From Sweltsa coloradensis (taxonomy: Eukaryota > Arthropoda > Insecta > Plecoptera > Chloroperlidae): a stretch of DNA of 64,000 bases. The translations under genes and the position numbers were made by a program. Below the pieces are notes generated by a model. It was not told where the DNA came from, did no database searches, and was given only the letters and a program-made list of their open reading frames with translations. Below are positions 21,585 to 33,216 of this stretch, in pieces (the stretch's first letter is position 1; each line of letters opens with the position of its first letter). The DNA lies in the NCBI GenBank assembly GCA_024449915.1, contig JAMZAV010003135.1, positions 30,604 through 94,603 of the forward strand, written 5' to 3'.

Positions 21585-21941
21585 AACTTTTTTGAATGAC
21601 AATTAAGTTTGTTTCATTTAATAAGAGATACATTAACTTTACTTTATGTTATAATCACTCTGCAATCTGCAGAAGAGAAGAGAAGAAGAATCTGCAGCCA
21701 TAAAAGTGTGTCCTGTTACAATGTATTTCAGCTCAATTTCAAAATTACTTGTGTAAGGCATATATTTTTTATTTAATACACTTTTTTTTTTTATACATAG
21801 TACGAATATAGGCAATGAATATAATACATAAAATTAGTGATACAAATGATGATATACAAACATAATGATGAAATATGAAATTAATGGAAAACATTTCAAT
21901 AATAGAATAATATACTAAATCTGAAGGAAAGAAAAACAATG

Positions 21942-22592
21942 TTAAAATAAGTCATTAAAGAATTCATTAATGGAGTAATAAGATTTTGATAATAAGAATT
22001 CTTTGAGCTTGGTTTTGAAAGATATTGGTGAAGATAACATTTTAATATAAGTTGGAATTTTGTTATAAATAGTAAGGCAAAGATAGTGAGGACTTTTGGA
22101 ATATAGGGACGTATTGTGAGAAGGAACATGGATTTAGCCTGATGAACGAGTTGAGTAGGAGTGAATGGAAGAGTTTTGGGGGAAGAGAGATGGATTATTG
22201 TTGACGAATATGGCTGCTTGATGAATAAGGGAGCCAGCAAGAGTAAGAATATTAAGGGCAGGAAATAAACTTCTGCACTACCTCAGTCTAGAGGCCCCAG
22301 CAATGATACGAACCGCTCGCTTTTATAGAATGAAAATTCGTTTCACCTGGGACGAGGCTCCCCAGAACAAAATACCGTACGAAATATGGGAGTGAATCAG
22401 GGCATGGTAAGAAAGCTTAAGGGAGAGAGGGCCGACAATCTTCTTTAATCTTCTTAGAACAAAACAACCACTCTTGATTCTAGATGCTACATGAGGTGAG
22501 GTACATGAGGTGACCACTCTAATAAATCGGAAAGCGTGAGACCTAAGAGCTTAACTGTAGAAGCACGAGCTATGCTTGATCCATCGATTCGG
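21942..22592 (-). pseudogene. LINE ORF2, C-terminal part of the reverse transcriptase
   Basis: Minus-strand frames together show the conserved end of a non-LTR RT: LRRLKKIVGPLSLKLSYHAL, IHSHISYGILFWGASSQ, then NSYYQNL/SKSYYSINEFFND and a TAA. The same architecture is at 44719-45285 and 50985-51215, so several related LINE copies exist. Frameshifted and 5'-truncated; it abuts a Gypsy RNase H piece at about 22600. Confidence 0.75.
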
Positions 22593-22593
22593 A

Positions 22594-23215
22594 TATGGGG
22601 CCTAACTTACCCAGTCCGAACACTATGGAATTAAGTTCCTTTTCTATTTGCGCATACGCCTGTTCGGTTTCGGACAGTCTGCGCGATGCAAATGCAATGG
22701 GGTGACCATCTTGGACCAAACATGACCCCATCCCATCCATCGACGAGTCCACCTGGAGCACTAACAGTTTGCCCTGATCAAAGTACGATAACGCTGGTGC
22801 GCGACATAGGTTTTAGTTCCCTAAGGCTTGGCACTAGGTGAAGGTCTATGTGTAGGTACTGTAATAGCAACATTTCCATCCTATCTATCGTAATTTCGCC
22901 ACTCTGAATGTTGCTAATGTTTTCGTTAATTTTCACAAATTCAGCTCGTACAAAATTTACACAGTTCTCTTGCATATCAACTTTTTTGCTGTGTTAGTGC
23001 CGCTCTGATATATGCGCTGGGTGTGGCCCTCTTGACTACATTTCTTGCATTTCGTGGTCGTCTTTGGCTCATTGCAATTACGAGACACGTGCCCGTACTT
23101 ATCGCAATTATAGCACAGTATTTCCCCACTGCCGTTTCTCAAAGGTGGTCTAGTGTCTCCAGCCCGTCTGAAATAGTTTGGTGCGCTTGGTGCACATTTT
23201 TATTTGCTAACGGTC
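22594..23215 (-). pseudogene. Gypsy-type LTR retrotransposon remnant: gag zinc knuckle joined to RNase H
   Basis: Minus strand. 22957-23142 encodes a nucleocapsid with a good CCHC knuckle (CYNCDKYGHVSRNC) and a degenerate second one (CKKCSQEGH). 22594-22761 encodes a Ty3/Gypsy RNase H start: LQVDSSMDGMGSCLVQDG, PIAFASRRLSETEQAYAQIE, KELNSIVFGLGK. The protease and RT that should separate them are gone, with a junction near 22790, so this is an internally deleted copy. Confidence 0.75.
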
Positions 23216-23393
23216 TGTGACGCTACATATTTAACATAACAAAACATCTAAAGATTAACGATGGCTTTCTACGTATAGTTAGGTAAAATTCGCACTGTTG
23301 ATGTTCTGTGATTGCATAGTCCTGTAAAAAACACGGAAAATAGTTAAGTTGCATCCACAAAAACATGGTGGTTGTCTGTATGGGGAATGAACT

Positions 23394-24050
23394 TAAGAGC
23401 AACAAACTCTACAAAACCAATGTTTTGTTTTTGGGCATCTTTTGAGGGCTACACAATGCAAATGAAACCATTCTAAACAATGGTCACAGGAGATTGCATT
23501 ATCGATGCAATCTCTATTGCACCTATTGCATATCCATTTGCAGAATTTTTCTTTGGCAGTTTTTAGTTCCTCTACAGCTTTCCACGCATCCGGCGTGAAA
23601 TGCCTTCTCACCTAAGACTAAATAAGACAACTAAGACTAAGACTAAATAGTTCACAGCCGGCTCGTAAATTTAGCAAGTTCTAAGTTCTGTAAGTAGGTC
23701 TACTCCCATTTGCACTCGTGCAGATGTGCCTCAAAGTCAAAGGTTTAGTAATAAAATTGAACATTTAGGGTAAACATATTTAAAACAAATCTACGTTAGG
23801 CCTACCTGAAAAATGTCTTCTATCTGCTTGTCTATAGTGGCGTCAAACACTTGTTCTTGGTCATGTTTGACTTCGTATTCTAATATTCAGTTGTTATTTT
23901 CTAAATCTTTTTGTATTGTGCCATGAACACAAAGCCATCCCAGAATTTTCCTTGCTTTTATAGTGAAGTGAAGCTGAGAAAACGGTGTTAATTTTGTGTC
24001 CAATTTCTTTCGTCTCTTCGTCAGCTATTATCTCATTTGCCTCTTTGTAT
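23394..24050 (-). pseudogene. PHD-finger gene fragment, two exons
   Basis: The 3' exon (23394-23611) encodes a C4HC3 PHD finger: WICNRCNRDC, SCDHCLEWFHLHC, HWFCRVCC then stop; PHD fingers read histone H3 tails. The 5' exon ends at 23806 with DATIDKQIEDIFQ followed by a donor GTAGGC. The 3' exon is preceded by a TC-rich tract ending in TAG. Both boundaries are phase 0, so the join is in frame (FQ to VRRHFTPDAW). Upstream the exon contains a stop or frameshift and is cut at about 24050 by a LINE piece. Similar short PHD proteins are widespread in arthropods, often element-associated. Confidence 0.6.
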
Positions 24051-24052
24051 TC

Positions 24053-25764
24053 TTACAATGTATTATACATTACTCTTTCAAACACCTTTGAAAAAGCATT
24101 AAGTATTGCAACTGGTCTATAATTACTGACGTCTCGAGTGTCTCCCTCTTTCCAAATTGGTTTCACCCGCGCCACCTTTAAAGCTTTTGGAAATACATGT
24201 TCATTAAGAGCCATATTAATTAAGTAATTAAGTGGCTCTACAAATGCTCGTGCACATTTCTTTATAAGAAAACTTGATAAACCATCTGGACCTTTTGATT
24301 TCTTATTCTTCAAATTTCGTATAATCGCAAAGTTTCAACTTCACTTACATTATTGAGGCAAAATAGGTTATCTGTTTCAGTCAACACTTGTTTTCCATCA
24401 TTTTCAGTTCTCTTTTGAATTCCAGTTAATTTTATGGTTACATTTATAAAGTAATCATTGAATATGTTTCCAATTTGCTTTGCATTTCTGACAGTTTTAA
24501 TATCTACTGTGAATTCAAATTCTGTTTCAGTTTTCTTTTTTCTTTTTGAACCCCTTTACAGATTAATTATATTCCATATTTATTTACCTTTGTTATCTGA
24601 TTTCCTTATTAGTTCTTTGATTCTATGAGCCTTCACTTTTCGAATCGTATCTTTGTATTCCTTTTTGCATTTTTGTATTTATTTATAGAACATTGACATT
24701 TTTATTCCTATAAGTTTTAATGCAAGTCTCCTCACTTTTCTTGACATTTCCATCACCTTTTGTGTTATTCATTTATTACTTTTCTTTTTTGTGTTCTGAA
24801 TCTTTGCCTTTCTTGTTGGAAATGATTTATTGCAGTAAAAAGTTATTATATTATCTTCATATGTGTCACATGCATTTTTTTAAATTGTATATGGCATCCC
24901 ACGAAACATTTAAAAGTTTGTCATTAAATATGGTTATATTTCTTTTACTCATGTCCCTGTTTTCTGTTATAAGTAGTCTGTTAGTATGTTTTCCATTTTT
25001 AGATTGACCTAAAGGATATGTATTTATTGCTTGAGCATAATGGTCAGATATTTCTGAAATGATGACTTCACTTTGATACATACATTATCCATGTTTGTTA
25101 ATATATTATCTATTGCAGATGAAGAAGTTGATGTTTTAGTTATTGCAATCCTAGTAGAAGTATTAATTGTTATGGTTAATTTAAACATATTAGCTAATTC
25201 TGGCCAATATTAAGGTCAAACCAAAGTACAATATCTTTTTCCTTCAAGCAGTCCATCTTTTAACAGTTCATGTATTTTATTAAAGAATGTGTCAATATTC
25301 CCATTTAAAGATCTATATAGTGTAATAATTATTGTAATGTAAGAATCATGCTGTATTCCACCTATCACAACCTCAAAATCATTTTCTTGTGTAATTGTTA
25401 ATCTAATATATTTTCTAAATTCCTCTACATTGATACCTTCTTTTGAACAAATCATGACCCCTCCTCCTTTTTGGGTTTGCTTACAAAAGCTGGCTACTAA
25501 GTAATGCCCCTCAAGTGTAAATTCAGATATTTCGGGGTTGCATAATGCATGTTCAGTTAAACCAAATATGTCTGGGGTTTCCTCTTTACATATTATTTCC
25601 AATTGATCCCCCTTATTACTAACTGATTGTGCATTCTGATGCAAGATTTTAAATTTATATCTCCTTTCCACCATATCGGTACTTGCTGTCACATTTAGGG
25701 CTGTTGTTAGGGATTCATTGGTGGCGAGTGGATTGAGCAAAAAGTGTGTCAGTACCTGAAGCAA
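24053..25764 (-). pseudogene. LINE ORF2, endonuclease and N-terminal RT
   Basis: Minus strand. 25216-25700 encodes an APE-type endonuclease (KILHQNAQSVSNKGDQLEII, DIFGLTEHAL, GGGVMICSKEGI, YRSLNGNIDTFF). A linker with several stops follows (TSTSSSAIDNILTN, NAKQIGNIFNDYFINV). 24053-24313 encodes the RT start (KNKKSKGPDGLSSFLIKK, PLNYLINMAL, VARVKPIWKEGD, NYRPVAILNAFSKVFERVM). The RT stops abruptly at 24050 against the PHD gene, so the catalytic YxDD is missing. A strong acceptor-like TTATTTTCTTTGCTTCAG sits just 5' of the frame. Confidence 0.8.
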
Positions 25765-26402
25765 AGAAAATAATTGTTGTCATTTAAAGCAATACATTAA
25801 AACCGTAACAATGGCGCTAATCGAGGTCTATACTAGTTTGCCTGGACGAAGGGCGGCACAGTTTTCACCACAAAGACGAACAATCGCCCGTCATATTAAT
25901 TAGGAGTGAAAGTGTCGCAAGAGATCCAGTTCTCTCCCTTTTTACGGGAAGAGTAGGTCTTATCGCAGTATGGGGCACATAAAGATTAACATAAGTTTGT
26001 ATAGGCCTATGATGCGAAATTATTACAAAATAAATAGTTTTCTCTGTGATCCACTGATGGATGATCGAGTAAAGCTTCAATGTCTCTAACAGTGCTAATT
26101 TCTTCGTTTACTGGAAAAATGTAAGTCATGCACAGCCTTCTTACCCAGTATCACAATTTCACATGCTTTTCTTTGGTATTCAATACTACCAGATAATGAA
26201 AGATGACCAATCTTAATCATATTAGCAATAAAAAAAATATTTGAGAATTTTCTGTAAAAGTTTCTTGAAAATCTTCTGAACACAGAAAATTTTCAATTTG
26301 CCAACACTTGCGATATCCAACCAAAGATCGATATTTTTAATAGGAAATATAACAATCAGTGTCAACCAATGTCAATGGTTTGATGATGAATAAAAGGAGT
26401 GT
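25765..26402. other. Non-coding
   Basis: No gene recognised; AT-rich. Confidence 0.4.
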
Positions 26403-26600
26403 TTCTGCGCAAGCTTATGGCTTTTGATGGCAGAGGTTATTGTGGTTGATCACGGTGGTGTTTGTGTTCCACCGATAAGGGACTTTCTGCGCAAACGTTC
26501 CACTTTTGATGGCAGGATAATAGTTGCGTCACTTTGGTACCAGGGTTCACTGATAACTGTGTTCTGCGCAAGTGGCCCGTTCTTTTGTGGCAGAGTGCTA
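26403..26600. repeat. Three degenerate units of about 80 bp
   Basis: TCTGCGCAA followed 10-15 bp later by TTTTGATGGCAG or TTTTGTGGCAG occurs at about 26405, 26487 and 26567, with a partly conserved CACYGATAA before each of the last two. This is a short tandem array of diverged units; the overlapping minus-strand open frame is built from it. Confidence 0.6.
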
Positions 26601-26679
26601 TTATGATCGAGCACGTTATATTTATGCACGATAATCAGGACGTATTTCGTCACTGAATGACTGTTGTGGCTTAAGTTCC

Positions 26680-27149
26680 CCCCCCCCCCCACACCACACC
26701 CATATATCGGCAAAAAACTCGTCCAGACCAACAACGTAATCATTTTTTCAAGGAATGTCTTAAATTGATTATCAAAAGACAATTTTGATTCAGTACAAAG
26801 CTTTATATATTGACTTTTGTTTTTTTCTGCAATATCTTCTGAAATTCTGTTGGAATCAAGCAAAAGTTCCAGTACGTTGTTCATTCTTGTTTGAGCTAGT
26901 TGATTGAGGCTTCTGTATTATTAAGCTGGGGTTGAAGCAAGTCAGTCCTTGTACCAATTTAGGACTCCTATCAACAAGCTTCTTAACCATAGCCACTAAC
27001 ACTTTGCGACATTCCAACTTAAAGCCAAGAATGTCTCTTTCACATGCTCCAACTTCTTTTAATAGATTTTGTTGTGTTGACGCCAATATCCACTTTTCAC
27101 ATGTCAATGCCATTATTTGTAAAATAATTATTAAGTAGAAAAGCGACAT
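26680..27149 (-). pseudogene. hAT-like transposase fragment
   Basis: Minus strand: ACERDILGFKLECRKVLVAM, VKKLVDRSPKLVQGLTCFNP, and after a frame change NNVLELLLDSNRISEDIAEK with KSQYIKLC. This helical pattern (short-spaced CERD..F..EC, KLxxRSP, GLxxxNP) is seen in the C-terminal half of arthropod hAT-derived proteins. The identification rests on pattern only; no zinc finger or catalytic motif is present. Confidence 0.4.
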
Positions 27150-27528
27150 TCCGGGACTTGTGTACGACTAAATTCCAAACTTGAAAGGCCATCGATCTTG
27201 ACACGCGGCTTCGCCACTCGTGGGTTCCCGCACCAATCCTTTCATGTACATGTCACATTTACAAATTAATTAAATGTTGGTAATGCCATTATTATTATTA
27301 TTAGATATGAACACACACATTTTTTTCTGTATATAAACCACTACACCTCCAGTATGCCTACTTCCTGAATTGCATCTTATCATGTTTTTCCCTTTATGGC
27401 TATTTCCCTATCATTTATGTCTTCAGTCACATGTGTTTCTACCACTTCCATTATGTTTTTTTTTTTTTTTTTACATATATAAGTTGACACACATCATACT
27501 TACTAAACTTTGTCCATTTAAACCCAGC
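27150..27528. other. Non-coding
   Basis: T-run at about 27458-27471; no gene. Confidence 0.4.
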
Positions 27529-27875
27529 AAATTCCAACTCGCAACCTTCTCGTGGTATGGCCCGTGATTAGGGGAGATATTCTCCTTGATACTAATGGCG
27601 AGCTCTGGGTCGCCGTCGGGGAACTTTCCCCTTCCCTTTGACAACCTCCCCGACGGCGACGACAATGACAACACAGACGGATGATGACACAGACGGAGAC
27701 GACCACGACGTGGGGGAACCCCTGCCCTCCCCATACGCTCGTGGCTGGTTTTGCCAGCACAGGCCTGTCCACCCCATGTCCCACCGCGTCATCCCTTTAC
27801 GTCCCTCCCTTTGTCTCGATTAGCCAAGTTGCTTAAATATGAGACGTTAAGCAATATCCAATCAATCAATCAATA
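27529..27875 (+). mobile_element. SINE-like family A, copy 6 (full length)
   Basis: Starts AATTCCAACTCGCAACC and ends with the longest tail, CCAATCAATCAATCAATAAA. The CAAT repeats show that the 3' end is a simple-sequence tail like those of LINE-mobilised SINEs. Confidence 0.92.
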
Positions 27876-27908
27876 AATAAAGTTTCCACCCTCACCGCTC
27901 TATGATTG

Positions 27909-28115
27909 CTAGTCCAGTCCCTCGTAGTCGATCCTTCTTTCCAGACTTTGCTGTCGTTGGTAACATTTACAGTTAAAGTTCCTTGAACTACAGTAGATAT
28001 TCAGGTCTAGACCCAACTTCTTGTTAACTGTCAAACAGTTTGTGCACTTTACATCTGTATCTCGCACCCTGAAAACCTTTAGGTTATGGTTCTCCGCACA
28101 GTCCGGGCAATGCAT
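27909..28115 (-). CDS. Small Cys-rich open frame
   Basis: 68 codons, with CPDC and CTNC pairs 20 residues apart near the N-terminus (MHCPDCAENHN, VKCTNCLTVN), which could bind one zinc ion, and a second Cys cluster (YCSSRNFNCKCY). No family recognised. Could be a LINE ORF1 or gag scrap or a small host protein. Confidence 0.2.
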   Translation of the reverse strand: MHCPDCAENHNLKVFRVRDTDVKCTNCLTVNKKLGLDLNIYCSSRNFNCKCYQRQQSLERRIDYEGLD

Positions 28116-28790
28116 TTCATTTTTACAATCACGTTGATTGTAACCGTAACCCCCACATTTTATAACAACGCCTTACAAAAACATTATCCCTAACTCTGCC
28201 AATCATCCAATTTATGTTCAACACTCCCACGTTTTAAAAGCGGCTGGCAGAGTGTCGAGACGAGCTGCGTCATCTTCTTGGACTATCACTTAGCACGCGA
28301 CACAAGCTTTGAAGGAGGGTGGGGGATAAGACATTGATACTCGGTTTCAATTAGGTTGAAACAAAACACATGTGCATCTCTCAACCCGGCTGAGATGGAT
28401 TTGGTAATTTCTGGATTGATTTACATAACATGTTCATCTGTTATTCACACAAAGCAAAACACAAATACGCCTATACAATCTTGTAATCTCGTGTATGGAG
28501 CACAGCAGTCATGTCACTGTTTAGAATAGAATAAGCAGGAGAAGGTGGATGGAGGTCCGGCACCTATATGGTATCGCAAATGCGCCACCCCAATAACTCC
28601 CAGTCACCAATACAATTTTGTTTCTTTATTGTTGAAGGACAATGCCAACAAAAAACGCGGGTCAATCGGAGCTCATGTCAAATATCATGTCATCATGGCT
28701 AATCATCTATTGTTCTTACTCCACAGATAGCCATCTCCTGGCTTTGTGTGAACTATTGACAAAGTAATCATGAATGTGACTTGTAAATGA
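28116..28790. other. Non-coding; weak match to 55932-55970
   Basis: GGTAATTTCTGGATTGATTT at about 28402 resembles TGTAATTTCTGGATTGTATT at about 55950, with similar flanks, so both belong to an old dispersed repeat. Confidence 0.4.
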
Positions 28791-29116
28791 ACTCGACACC
28801 TTCTCGCGGTTTGGCCCGTGAATAGGGGAGTTTCACTCCCTGAAACTAATGGCGAGCTCTGGGTCGTCGTCGGGGAACCCCTTCCCTTTGACTACCTCCC
28901 CGACGGCGACGACAAAGACAACACGGACGGATGATGACACAGACGGAGACGACCACGACGTAGGGGAACCCCTGCCCTCCCCATATGCTTGTGGCTGGTT
29001 CTGACTAGCACAGGCCTGTCCACCCCTTGTCCCCCTGCGTCATCCCTTACGTCCCTCCCTTCGTCTCGATTAGCCAAGTTGCATAAATATGAGACGTAAA
29101 GCAATATCAAATCAAT
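28791..29116 (+). mobile_element. SINE-like family A, copy 7
   Basis: From ACTCGACACCTTCTCGCGG to AAGCAATATCAAATCAAT, near full length. Confidence 0.92.
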
Positions 29117-29196
29117 GTATAATATAATAAAACAAAATAATAATCATCTTCATGATTGTATTATTATATTAAAAACATAAGGTATTATATACATAC

Positions 29197-29723
29197 CTCT
29201 ATTCCAGTAAACCCGGCCTCGATATGTGCAGCCGGTAACAGTGGTAGTGCTATGATGGTACGTACCACACGTCGTACGTCATCATCGTCATCAAGATAAG
29301 GCACAAGGCCGAGATTTTGTGTTTTACCCCAAATAGCCTAAAAACATTAGAATATGAATTGATTATTATTTTAATCTTTGTTTTTATTCTTATTATCATT
29401 GTTTATATCCATAAATATTTGTTGCCATAAATACTCTTCACTGTGGAATTTGGATAATCATATTGTATTGTTTTGTAATTGTCATATTTTCATTATATTT
29501 CGCTATGTGATAAAATGGGTTTTACTTACTTGGCCGTAGTGGAAGCAGCACCCGTGACGGGCAGCTTCAGGAAAAGCGTCACGTAGAGGTATTTGGAGCG
29601 CTCTTTCATAATCTGTCATGATGTCTGTCGGGTGCATCAGGTTGGCCAACACTTTCACGTACTCAGAAAGTCGTACGCCTGTTTAGTACGCCTCGTCATG
29701 AGGGCGCAAACAACCGGGAAAGT
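29197..29723 (-). pseudogene. MULE transposase-domain gene, two exons with a GT-AG intron
   Basis: Minus strand. Exon a (29530-29723) reads, allowing one frame change near 29660, VVCALMTRRTKQAYDFL then HPTDIMTDYERALQIPL (second catalytic Asp) and ARHGCCFHYGQ (Cys/His). It ends CAA before GTAAGT. The intron is 192 bp (29338-29529) and ends TTTTTAG. Exon b (29197-29337) reads AIWGKTQNLGLVPYLDDDDD, RTIIALPLLPAAHIEAGF, ending at a second donor GTATGT. Joined FHYGQ-AIW matches the MULE pattern CxxHxxQxxW exactly. No terminal repeats were found, so transposon or domesticated gene is undecided. Confidence 0.7.
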
Positions 29724-29735
29724 CTAAACAACAAT

Positions 29736-31290
29736 AAATGATCAGTTAAATACGAAATAAACACGTTCACTGCACAGAAGAGTCAGTATTATTTATATAA
29801 CAATAAACTGGACCACTTTTCCTTTGCGAGTGCTTTTTGAATGCATTGTAGGTGATTGTTGTCAAGTTTCTATTGTTACTTGTTAATTGTTATTATATAC
29901 CTAAAAAAAACTCATATTAAAACCTTTATTTTATGGATTCTGGCTAACTTTTTCAACATTTTCTTTCAAAAAGCAATACATCACCATTACCTTAATGTCC
30001 ATGTAAAATATGAACGTTGTAGCCCCACCCGTTTGGTCAGAATCGGCCAAAATGTCACGAAAATATCCACTAAAAATCGGAAAAAATCGTAAAAGTACGA
30101 TATTTATGAGAAATATTTCTTCGTTTGTACCTAAAAACGTGGCCGGTCTAAGTTCAGAGATTTCGAAGGTCCCCTCAAATTTCCATCTCAATTGGAATAT
30201 CGGTTTAGCCGGAATCGTGTTGACAAACTCACAAAAATACAAAAAAAAGAAAGACTACGCTCATCCAATTAATATCATTATCATTAGTAACTCGCTTATT
30301 TTCAAATTCCACTTTTACATATTAGTATTTCTATTTTCCATCATTATTATGTGTATCATAATCAGGAACATTATAGCTATTAAGGATTATTCATTCCCTC
30401 TCTTCCAAGAGGGGTTATATCTGTTACCATGTATCGATCGAATGAATAAAATAAAATAGAAATTGAAATAGTTCATCAATTATAGCCCTAGAGGCCTACT
30501 AGTAATTGATTAATGCATTTATTGATTATTGATAGAAACCCTAGTGCAGAGGTATATATAGTACAGAGCCCACCTACTTGAAAAAGTATTTTGCATATCA
30601 AATTATCTTCCAGGGTAAAGCCGGCATACCGCTGGGGGGAGGGGGGGGGGGGGGGGGGGGGGGGGGAATTTAAAAGCCAATAATATTATTCTTCATAATG
30701 CTACATCATCGGTATTAAGAATATCCTCTAGATAGAAAAATGTTGTCATCTTCTTTAAACTAACATTAACAATATTACACAATTAACACATTACTACCAT
30801 AATGTGCCATTTGTTACCTTAGAAAAGGATTATTTATATAGGAAAACTTGAAAGAAAACACAAGTTCATGCTTAGGGGTTATACTTACATAAAAAAGAAA
30901 TGGCCATTTTGCCTGAACTTGCGCAATGGCAGGTTTGTTATTAATGAGCAATCTCTGCATGGCATAAGTATCGTTAATGTAATCCTTAATTTTGTGAATT
31001 TCTCTTTCCATTTTTTAGTGTTCTATTTGAAGCTATCTAACGATGCAATCTATTATCTTGTAATATATGCGTCGATAACAAGTTTTAATGTCCCCGACAT
31101 TAGTGTTTTGCAGAGTTTTGTTTGACACAGACGTATAGATACACGTGTCAGCCTGCTCGCCGCTCTATCCCCCGCCCCTACTCCGCTCCCGAACACTTGA
31201 TGTTCCGTACTGACAAGTCTGATGTCACCTAATAGCTGAAACCGGTTCCGAATCCCACTACTCAATGTCATCATCTCTTATTTGTACCGT
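29736..31290. other. Non-coding; long poly-G
   Basis: A G-homopolymer broken by one A lies at about 30637-30666. Open frames on both strands at 29900-30450 have no domains. Confidence 0.5.
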
Positions 31291-31293
31291 ACG

Positions 31294-31642
31294 TCAACTG
31301 TTGTCAAAGAAAAAGTTCTTTATCATTGCTGCCCAGACATTTGGGTGTGGACCTAGACGGTCATTAAGGACTCTATGAAACGACTCCATGTCGTTGTTCG
31401 TCCGCCTCTCCTGTCCATTAACGCTTATTTTCACCGGCCCCACGCCTTCAATCCACGTGTTTCGGACGTACTGGATAAAGACGGTGAATCGTTCGTCCAG
31501 ACCGTTTCTCCCCTTCACCCACCCGAATTTTGTTGGCTGGCAAAAGTGGCAGTGCCATTGCCATCAGTACAGCACTTTTGGCCAGGTTAGTGTGTTCGAC
31601 GTATTCCACCATACCAATGGTCTGGATTTTGGTCCACAGCGC
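31294..31642 (-). pseudogene. Second MULE transposase fragment (C-terminal)
   Basis: Minus strand. An acceptor TTTGTTTTCAG ends at 31643, followed by ALWTKIQTIGMVEYVEH and ALPLLPANKIRVG, homologous to exon b at 29197-29337 and with the acceptor at the same codon. After a frame change near 31520 the C-terminal MULE part follows: QYVRNTWIEGVGPVKIS, RRTNNDMESFHRVLNDRLG, HPNVWAAMIKNF. It lies upstream of the other piece on the same strand, so it is a separate copy. Confidence 0.7.
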
Positions 31643-32560
31643 CTGAAAACAAATCAATTTAAGCATATTAGGATAAAAACATTCAACACGCTTCATATAT
31701 ATAAACGCAGTAAATTCTTATATTGAACAATGCTAGTACTGTCTAACCAAAATGTGGGAGACCCAAGTTCAAACAACTGTTGGGAAAGATTTTTTATTCC
31801 TGTATTATTTTATTATTTATGGAAAATTATAGAACCTATTTTGAAATGCATTTGCAGTACTATGGAAAACATAACCAGTACGAAAACGAATGAAGATTGC
31901 AAGGTTTATCTGAGCAGAATTTTGTGCAACCTTGAGCGAGCAAGATTCGATACACCTAGGTCACCGCCTACATTCCAAAAATAAATCGATTTTTTTTAAA
32001 GAACAAAAGCATTCGTAAGCACCAATTGGAAAAAGCACAACACGCACATGTAAATAAACATCTTTATCTAGCATGTCTAAAAATCTGAGAATTTTCGACC
32101 AAAGGGTGTCCGTTGTACATTGGAACTATGGAAGAATGTTTCGGCGATATTTTAGGCTTTTTCGACTAGTCCCTAAAGACAATATCATCAACTTTGTCAG
32201 CATTTATCAATTCATAATCTGCAAGTTGAAGAAGTTTTACTTTTAGCAGAAATGTCTTCATATTGTTTTTATCGATGTGACGCAAGTGGTGCAACCTAGT
32301 GATACGAAGCGTTTTCACCCCTTTGAGTGACAGCTCATGTAATTTTGTTAAAACTTATTCTTGATAGCTGCAAGAGTTTGCTCGTGAACAACTGCAGGAC
32401 ACCATTCTATGCATTATGCATATAGCATGTATGGCGTCATTGTTTATTGCACTATTACATACAACTGTTCGATACGGAAGCATCTCAAACATCAATTAAT
32501 TATATTTATACGTAGTATGTTTTGGGTTTGATCTCCATTCGATAATTTGTTTTTATTATT
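31643..32560. other. Non-coding
   Basis: AT-rich; no gene seen. 32280-32560 may be the decayed end of the hAT gene that follows. Confidence 0.4.
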
Positions 32561-33216
32561 TCAAGATTGTGCTTTTATTATGTTTTCACGTGTTGCTGTA
32601 GCCCTAGTAAGTTCATGTTTACACCTTGCAGTATGTTTGCAACTGGCTCGAGTATGGCGGAGTATTTCATTTTTATCCGTCGAGATATAATGAAAACAGT
32701 GTTTGATGCTGCGCACAGAAGTTAATGAGCAAGTGGTTTTGTTTTTGCATTTGATGTTTTCGAAAGTGATTTCAATGCACCGTAATTGGGAAGGGATTGT
32801 CATTAAAGATCTAAATACTCTTGTATTAGATGACCATCTGGTTTTGCTCAGCATTGGTATGTTTGGGACAATTTTTGTCTTAGAACACTTTCCCTAACAA
32901 ACTTGATAATAGATTTTACTATTCCAATTATGTTTCGAATTTCACTAACTTTGTTCAGATCATTAACTACAAAGATAAGTTTGTGTGAAGCACAGTGAAA
33001 TAATTGTGCTTTTTCAAACCTAACCTCTGTAGCAATGAGCAAGTGATGGCAGAGATTTGTGACTCGGAAACAACGAAAGGGTTGCAAATTTTCGTGTGCA
33101 TCGCTTATGAGCGCCCGCACAGTGCCCAAGAGCTTGCACTGCACAATTATAGTTTTAGTTCCCTCTTTGCGTGGGCCCTTGTACAACAAATACTTATCAT
33201 ATGCCGGCCACGGCAA
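32561..33216 (-). pseudogene. hAT-type transposase (ZMYM1/DUF4371-like), broken
   Basis: Minus strand. A BED-like start (WPAYDKYLLYKGPRKEGTKT, IVQCKL, ending before the His pair) is joined by a deletion to the RNase H-like part: HCASHKLIFVVNDLNKVSEI, NIIGIVKSIIKFVRESVL, and across a frame change MLSKTRWSSNTRVF. The CxxHxLxLVVND and KTRW motifs are characteristic of hAT-derived DUF4371/ZMYM1 proteins, which transpose by cut and paste. Terminal repeats not found. Confidence 0.65.

Noticed and set aside
27165..27240. Possible tRNA-like segment near GTGGGTTCCCGCACC
   Set aside because: A B-box-like GGTTCCC is present but no cloverleaf could be folded by hand.
30637..30666. Long poly-G run considered as a G-quadruplex regulatory site
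   Set aside because: A homopolymer with one A and no neighbouring gene; length is also unreliable in sequencing.
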